A stretch of DNA of 9,931 bases from Nanobdellota archaeon (GTDB lineage: Archaea > Nanobdellota > Nanobdellia > Woesearchaeales > BS150m-G63): NCBI GenBank assembly GCA_023137655.1, contig JAGLOT010000011.1, positions 1-9,931 of the forward strand. The letters run 5' to 3'. A program made the translations under genes and the position numbers. Each line of letters opens with the position of its first letter. Positions within the stretch are counted from its first letter, which is position 1. Below the pieces are notes generated by a model, which saw only the letters and a program-made list of their open reading frames with translations, had not been told where the DNA came from and did no database searches. Shown in pieces: positions 5,962 through 9,931 of this stretch.

Positions 5962-6701
5962 TAGTATTTCACCTCAAATTTATCTTCAAGTGCTTTTTTT
6001 AGTTTTTTACCAATAAACTCTCCTTTAAAATAATCAACTTTAACAGCAATAGCTATTTTATCTGCCAAAGTTCTTGCTCTTTTACCGTGATCTTTCTGTT
6101 TTGCCTGTGCAACCAAAGGATGTTGAACTAACATTCCGTGTCTTGGTGGTCTTGCACCAGTTCTAATATGTCTAAATAGTGCTTTCTCTGCACCCAATAC
6201 TTGAATTGTAGATGCCGGATATTGAGATAACCGCTTTAAACTACCAGCTTTAGCTAATAATTTTCCACTTAGCATTACACCAACAACTTCTAAAAGATTA
6301 GGGCAATGTTTTCTCATCTTAAATTCCATATATTTTTTCATATCATTAATAATCGCATAATTATCTCTTGCCTGCTCTGCAAGAATCATTATAGGTTCCA
6401 AATCTTCCCTGCTCAAATCAGCACCAATACTATATTTAGCGTGAATTTCCTCAAGTAAAGTTTTTTTATCCTTTCTAAGAATTAAATCTGAAAACTTTTC
6501 CTGATTAGTCATCCATTTCTCAAATTCTGGATTGTATAATGCATACCATTCTCTCAATCTTGTAACTAGCATATTACCTGTTTTTTCTAAATCATCAATA
6601 GCATTAACTGCATTAATTATAAGATTATCATCATTAACAGAATCTTTCAAATCTTTCCTTAGTTTATTTAAACATTTTTCCCTTAACTTTTCAAAAGCCA
6701 T
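5961..6701 (-). CDS. nop5: Nop5 (Nop56/58-like) C/D-box sRNP scaffold, lacking the usual N-terminal domain
   Basis: Nop5 bridges fibrillarin and the L7Ae-bound C/D RNA and dimerises through a coiled coil. This 246-residue form begins almost directly at the helix before the coiled coil: AVNAIDDLEKTGNML at 31-45, then TRLREWYALYNPEF at 47-60. The coiled coil spans roughly 60-130. The RNA/L7Ae-binding NOP domain is complete, with GSLKRLSQYPASTIQ (153-167), LGAEKALFRHIR (169-180) and PPRHGML (185-191). In better-known archaeal Nop5 proteins such as that of Sulfolobus, roughly 110-140 residues of an alpha/beta domain that grips fibrillarin precede this point. Here they are absent, and the upstream DNA has stops in the frames I checked. 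The lysine-rich C-terminal tail of longer homologues is also missing. The start is supported by a TATA-like box at 6721-6728. Nop5-flpA order is typical of archaea. Confidence 0.93.
   Translation of the reverse strand: MAFEKLREKCLNKLRKDLKDSVNDDNLIINAVNAIDDLEKTGNMLVTRLREWYALYNPEFEKWMTNQEKFSDLILRKDKKTLLEEIHAKYSIGADLSREDLEPIMILAEQARDNYAIINDMKKYMEFKMRKHCPNLLEVVGVMLSGKLLAKAGSLKRLSQYPASTIQVLGAEKALFRHIRTGARPPRHGMLVQHPLVAQAKQKDHGKRARTLADKIAIAVKVDYFKGEFIGKKLKKALEDKFEVKY
5970..5975 (-). promoter_or_regulatory. Shine-Dalgarno site of flpA
   Basis: GAGGTG on the minus strand lies eight bases before the flpA ATG, inside the last codons of nop5 (Glu-Val). Sequence and spacing match the DUF1003 site exactly, which supports this as the genome's ribosome-binding signal for internal genes. 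Confidence 0.75.
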
Positions 6702-6850
6702 ATTAGTACTTATCCTACTTGTTTTAAAAGCTTTTTTGTTTTATGAGGCGGCTGGTTCTCAAAAAACTTATTTAACAATATATATTACTATTTAAATAGA
6801 GAATCTCATCTCCGAAAAGTTAATAAACCTTTATTAAGAAATTAATATTT
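6702..6850. promoter_or_regulatory. Divergent promoter region of nop5-flpA and the zinc-ribbon gene
   Basis: This 149-base gap serves two divergent genes. For nop5, TTTTAAAA at 6721-6728 lies 20-27 bases before ATG. For the rightward gene, a purine-rich CCGAAAAG (6812-6819) followed by TTAATAAA (6820-6827) looks like a BRE plus TATA box centred about 27 bases before ATG 6851. Neither gene has a well-placed ribosome-binding site, so both may be leaderless. In the middle is a short G+C-rich islet (GAGGCGGCTGGTTCTC, about 6744-6759), unlike its A+T-rich surroundings, and a small palindrome GAGAATCTC (6799-6807). I searched for C/D-box RNA motifs here and found no convincing set. Confidence 0.5.
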
Positions 6851-7162
6851 ATGTGTGCTCACCATTTATTAAAAAGTCATGATTTGGAATTTATTTGTCC
6901 ATATTGTAGAACAGAACTACATGAACATGAATGGAACTCTGAATTTAGTGTTTCTAAACATTATAAATGTACCAGCTGTAATAAATGTAAGAAAAAGATT
7001 TGTATAACTGTAAATTTTCACGGTTCTGGCCACGATAATTGGAGAGAAGAGAAAAATCTATCTCAAATTAATTCTGAAGAAAAGCTTCAAAAATATGAAA
7101 AAGTTAAAAAATCAAAGGAAATTGCAAAAGAAAATCAACCTCTTGAAAAATTAGTAGCTTAA
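6851..7162 (+). CDS. Small zinc-ribbon protein of unknown function
   Basis: A 103-residue soluble protein. Two cysteine knuckles, CPYC (residues 16-19) and CTSC (40-43), are spaced as in a zinc ribbon, with extra cysteines at 46 and 51 and many histidines near the N-terminus. A conserved-looking FHGSGHDNW (56-64) follows. The last 35 residues are Lys/Glu-rich and probably helical. Zinc ribbons of this kind often bind nucleic acid or partner proteins, but I cannot assign a family. The start is supported by a BRE/TATA pair at 6812-6827. The stop codon overlaps the end of the convergent pyrH gene by four bases, leaving no separate terminator space. Confidence 0.8.
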   Translation: MCAHHLLKSHDLEFICPYCRTELHEHEWNSEFSVSKHYKCTSCNKCKKKICITVNFHGSGHDNWREEKNLSQINSEEKLQKYEKVKKSKEIAKENQPLEKLVA

Positions 7163-7845
7163 TTTATTTTAGTTCCTTTAAAATCTTCACCATCAATTAA
7201 ATGTTTAAGATTTATTAAATTCTTACCATTAACAATAAAAACATTCATATTATTATTTTTTGCTTCTTTACTGGCAACAGGATCAAAAGGAATATTTGCC
7301 CCAGGAATCCAATCATTTCTAATTAAAGATAAATAATTATTCCAATTTAATTGTACAAATGGTTTTGCAGTTTTATATTTCTTAGGATCTTTATTATAAA
7401 CATAATCAATATTTGTCATATTAATTATTTTTTCAGCCTTAAATTGTTTTGCTAGCATAACTGCATCATAATCTGTTGAAAATCCAGGTTTCCAACCAGC
7501 TGCAATTAAAACTTTTTCTTTAAAATTCTTAATCTTCTTTGTAGGATTAATAATAATTTCAGGATAGGAAAATTCATGTAATAAAATTTGTATAAGTTTT
7601 GCATTGAGCTTAGTTGCTTCAATACCCAATAAATCTAATTCTGTTGGTGTTATGTTAACTAATTTCTTAATACTTGCACCATATGTTCTGCAGGTTTTTC
7701 CGCCACCACAAACAATAATAAATCTTTTACCATTTGCAATTTCTTCTTCAATAAAATTTCTAAAATTAGCTAAATACTTCTCATCAATTTTATTTGGAAC
7801 AATGAGCGAACCACCTAATGACAAAACAATAATTTCTTCTGCCAT
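7159..7845 (-). CDS. pyrH: UMP kinase, archaeal type
   Basis: UMP kinase phosphorylates UMP to UDP with ATP in pyrimidine nucleotide synthesis; the cytosolic enzyme is a hexamer of the amino-acid kinase fold. At 228 residues it matches archaeal PyrH. Visible motifs are the phosphate-binding SLGGSL (9-14), CGGGKTCRTYGAS (46-58), GWKPGFSTDYDAV (117-129), the nucleotide-binding NMTNIDYVYNKDPKK (142-156) and PGANIPFDPVA (181-191). The start lies one base after the secD stop, with a weak AGGA in front, so the gene is probably expressed with secF-secD. Acetylglutamate and other amino-acid kinases share the fold, but length and the PGANIPFDP motif favour UMP kinase. Confidence 0.92.
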   Translation of the reverse strand: MAEEIIVLSLGGSLIVPNKIDEKYLANFRNFIEEEIANGKRFIIVCGGGKTCRTYGASIKKLVNITPTELDLLGIEATKLNAKLIQILLHEFSYPEIIINPTKKIKNFKEKVLIAAGWKPGFSTDYDAVMLAKQFKAEKIINMTNIDYVYNKDPKKYKTAKPFVQLNWNNYLSLIRNDWIPGANIPFDPVASKEAKNNNMNVFIVNGKNLINLKHLIDGEDFKGTKIN

Positions 7846-7846
7846 T

Positions 7847-9577
7847 TTATTCCTTTAAAAGAATCTCAATTATCTTACTATATGCAGGTCTTGATATTAA
7901 TACACCTAATGTTGTACCGATGATGGTTGTTAATGCAAATCCTTTAAGCAATCCTGCACCAGCACCTAATAATGGAATCATTGCAACAACTGTTGTTAAA
8001 TATGCCCCAATAATAATAAAGAATGCCATTTTCATCCTTGTTTTCCAATCATACATTTTTGATTGTTTATTTTTAAGGGTTTCATCTGCTAAAATAATCT
8101 GATGATCAATTCCTGTACCTACTGCAATTAAAATACCTGCAATAGCTGCTAAATCTAAATCCCAACCAATTATAGCTGCAACACCTAATATCAATAATAC
8201 TTCACTCATTGTGATTAATATCATTGGTATAACCACTTTAGGAGTTCTATATTTAATAGAAATAATAAATGCAATTGCAACAACTGCTAGTAATGCAATC
8301 AAAACAGATTCTTGAACAAATTCATATCCTAATGCGGGTGAAATTACATCTACCTTTGCAATATCTAATTTTACAGGTAATGAACCAGTTATCATAACTG
8401 TTTGTAATCTTTTCATTTGGTCTAATGAATTAACAATAGCTTCCTGTTGTGTTGAACCCATACCTGAGCCAGATATGGAAATATCAGTTACTGCCCTACC
8501 TTTCAAGTCAGCACCAACTTTAAGAACATCTACTTGGGCATCATCTAAAAATAATTCTAAATCTTTACTTAAATATTCTTGGCCGTTTTCGCCCATTACA
8601 ATTTCTAAATCTTGAGTTAAATCTGCTTGTCTTTGTGCTGCTTCAGGCCTTAATGAAATACTAAATCTAAATCTACAAGCATATCCTCCGCTTTGGATTG
8701 GTGAACATCCAGAAGATGGATCAATTCCAGAACAATCTGCACTTCTACAAACATAAGTAATATCTTTTTCTCCACCAGAGAAAACTACATCTTCACCAAT
8801 CTTTGCTTCAAATTTACCTTGTTCTGATAACAAAGTTCTAACTTCATCTTCTGTCATTCCTGCAACTTCAGCAAGAATATATTGATTTCCGGATAGGTCA
8901 TTTGCTTGTCTAACTATAACATCGCTAATACCATAAACATTTAATCTTTCTTTCATATTTGCTATGGTAATTTCCATAACATCTGCAGTTACTTTTTCTT
9001 CTGGTGATAACAATACTCTTGTTCCCCCTTGTAAGTCTAATCCTTTTCTTATATTATTAGTAGGTGCATCATAAACTCTTAAACCAATATCCTCTGTTCC
9101 GATTTCAGTTTTAATTGTTTTATTAACTAGAATTGTTTCTTCAACTTCTTTTTCAACTTCTATAATTGAACCATTAATAGTTTCATTAACTAGAATTGTT
9201 TTTGTAATTATTTTCTCAACTTGTTCGCCAAGAACTTCTATATTATACAATGGCTTAGTTTTAAGTAAATAATCACCTTCAGTAGTTTTTATGGTGATGG
9301 TTCTATTGGAGGTTAATGCACTTACAACAGACTCATAATCTTCAATCCCTAAAATTTCTTGATTATTGATAAATAAAATTCTTTCCTTACCCATTGGTGT
9401 GGATGTTGGGGGTGGACTTTCAATACCTGCAATACTTGCAGAACTATTCATAACAACAGATCTAACAGTAACACCTTTAACCCAAGGGTTTGGTGATATA
9501 GCTACAACTGCTAAGATAATCATTGCCAAAAGCAACATTACTCTAAAATTTGTAAATATTTGTTTTGCCTTACTCAT
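7847..9577 (-). CDS. secD: Protein-export membrane protein SecD
   Basis: SecD works with SecF beside the SecYE channel to aid export of proteins. I choose ATG 9577 (576 residues) because it overlaps the secF stop as ATGA; a start at 9628 would extend deep into secF. Helix 1 is at about 12-28. A PDZ-like domain (about 34-108; KGVTVRSVVMNSSASIAGI, then ILFINNQEI) precedes the outer P1 domain with its DLQGGTRVLL signature (181-190). Five helices fill 420-570, with GTGIDHQIILADE (487-499) carrying the conserved Asp. Oddities: a duplicated TILVN(E/K)TI (127-134 and 148-155) around a VEKEVEE stretch; five N-glycosylation sequons at 44, 91, 131, 135 and 152, all on the outer side; and four outer cysteines (277, 282, 291, 301) that could form disulfides. 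Confidence 0.95.
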   Translation of the reverse strand: MSKAKQIFTNFRVMLLLAMIILAVVAISPNPWVKGVTVRSVVMNSSASIAGIESPPPTSTPMGKERILFINNQEILGIEDYESVVSALTSNRTITIKTTEGDYLLKTKPLYNIEVLGEQVEKIITKTILVNETINGSIIEVEKEVEETILVNKTIKTEIGTEDIGLRVYDAPTNNIRKGLDLQGGTRVLLSPEEKVTADVMEITIANMKERLNVYGISDVIVRQANDLSGNQYILAEVAGMTEDEVRTLLSEQGKFEAKIGEDVVFSGGEKDITYVCRSADCSGIDPSSGCSPIQSGGYACRFRFSISLRPEAAQRQADLTQDLEIVMGENGQEYLSKDLELFLDDAQVDVLKVGADLKGRAVTDISISGSGMGSTQQEAIVNSLDQMKRLQTVMITGSLPVKLDIAKVDVISPALGYEFVQESVLIALLAVVAIAFIISIKYRTPKVVIPMILITMSEVLLILGVAAIIGWDLDLAAIAGILIAVGTGIDHQIILADETLKNKQSKMYDWKTRMKMAFFIIIGAYLTTVVAMIPLLGAGAGLLKGFALTTIIGTTLGVLISRPAYSKIIEILLKE

Positions 9578-9931
9578 TTTTGCTTCCTTGCTAAGTATAT
9601 TCTTAGAATCCCTACATTTTGTATCCAAGTATTAATCAGGTCTACTATTAACCCAATTAAAAGTATAATCATAATTTGTCTGATTGTATCTGATTGTGAA
9701 AAAATTAATGCCAATGTTACAACTGCAATTGTTGTTGCACTCATGGTTAATCCTGTGCTCATTGCACCCATTAATCTTTCAAATACTGTTCCTTCTGTTC
9801 TTTTCACTAATCTTGTTGTTAATAATATATCAGTATCCACAGAGTAACCAATCAACATTAAAAATGCTGCAATACCTGCTGTTGATAATCTTAATCCCAT
9901 TAAATCTATAATTGCTAATGTAATAACAATA
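9574..9931 (-). CDS. secF: Protein-export membrane protein SecF, C-terminal part (runs off the window end)
   Basis: The last 118 residues of SecF, the partner of SecD. The frame stays open to the window edge, so the internal Met at 9900 is not the true start. The hallmark GYSVDTDILLTTRL lies between two of the C-terminal helices, followed by a cytoplasmic loop (VKRTEGTVFERLMGAM) and two or three further helices ending in LARKQK. These helices belong to the RND-type membrane half that pairs with SecD. Archaeal SecF is usually near 280-300 residues, so a bit over half is missing. The stop overlaps the secD start (ATGA), making secF the upstream gene of a secF-secD-pyrH unit. Confidence 0.95.
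   Translation of the reverse strand, partial: IVITLAIIDLMGLRLSTAGIAAFLMLIGYSVDTDILLTTRLVKRTEGTVFERLMGAMSTGLTMSATTIAVVTLALIFSQSDTIRQIMIILLIGLIVDLINTWIQNVGILRIYLARKQK

Noticed and set aside
6702..6850. C/D-box guide RNA or a split Nop5 N-terminal domain upstream of nop5
   Set aside because: No convincing C (RUGAUGA) and D (CUGA) box pair at usable spacing, and the minus-strand translation upstream is broken by many stops.
9577..9628. Longer secD start giving 17 extra residues
   Set aside because: It would overlap 55 bases of secF. The added residues are polar and unlike a SecD N-terminus, and the ATGA junction at 9577 is the expected coupled start.
9574..9900. Treating the 108-codon frame as a complete small gene
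   Set aside because: The frame stays open to the window end and the sequence is the C-terminal half of SecF; the Met at 9900 is internal.

Overview
The window looks like a piece of an A+T-rich archaeal chromosome (by eye about 30% G+C). The archaeal assignment rests on three things. A Nop5 gene overlaps a fibrillarin (FlpA) gene, which is the core of the C/D-box RNA methylation particle. There is also an archaeal-type secF-secD pair and an archaeal-type UMP kinase. Very short intergenic gaps, low G+C and a short Nop5 suggest a small-genome lineage such as DPANN (Woesearchaeales/Pacearchaeales-like), but that placement is inference.

Positions 1-4562 are accessory in character: four related major facilitator superfamily (MFS) transporters (1-236 partial and 279-1475 on the minus strand; 2197-3384 and 3381-4562 on the plus strand). 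Between the divergent pairs lies a gene for an unrecognised 190-residue Ser/Gly/Asp-rich protein (1628-2200) whose basic residues all fall in its first 29 positions. It forms an apparent three-gene plus-strand operon with the two transporters, joined by two ATGA stop/start overlaps. A minus-strand tRNA-Cys(GCA) meets the end of this operon tail to tail.

Positions 4637-6701 (minus strand) carry a DUF1003 membrane protein and the nop5-flpA operon. The operon ends in an unusual array of three tandem hairpins (5221-5297), one of which holds the flpA stop codon in its loop. Two compensatory base-pair changes between units argue that the stems matter. Nop5 lacks the N-terminal domain that normally docks fibrillarin.

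Positions 6851-7162 (plus) encode a small zinc-ribbon protein. It overlaps tail to tail by four bases with a tightly packed minus-strand operon, secF (partial)-secD-pyrH, that runs to the window end.

Two translation-start styles are visible. The first genes of operons have a TATA-like box about 24-28 bases before the start codon, as expected for leaderless mRNAs. The clearest downstream cases, flpA and the DUF1003 gene, have a GAGGTG Shine-Dalgarno sequence eight bases before ATG. No insertion sequence, CRISPR array, rRNA or replication origin was seen. No gene-free stretch exceeds 300 bases.
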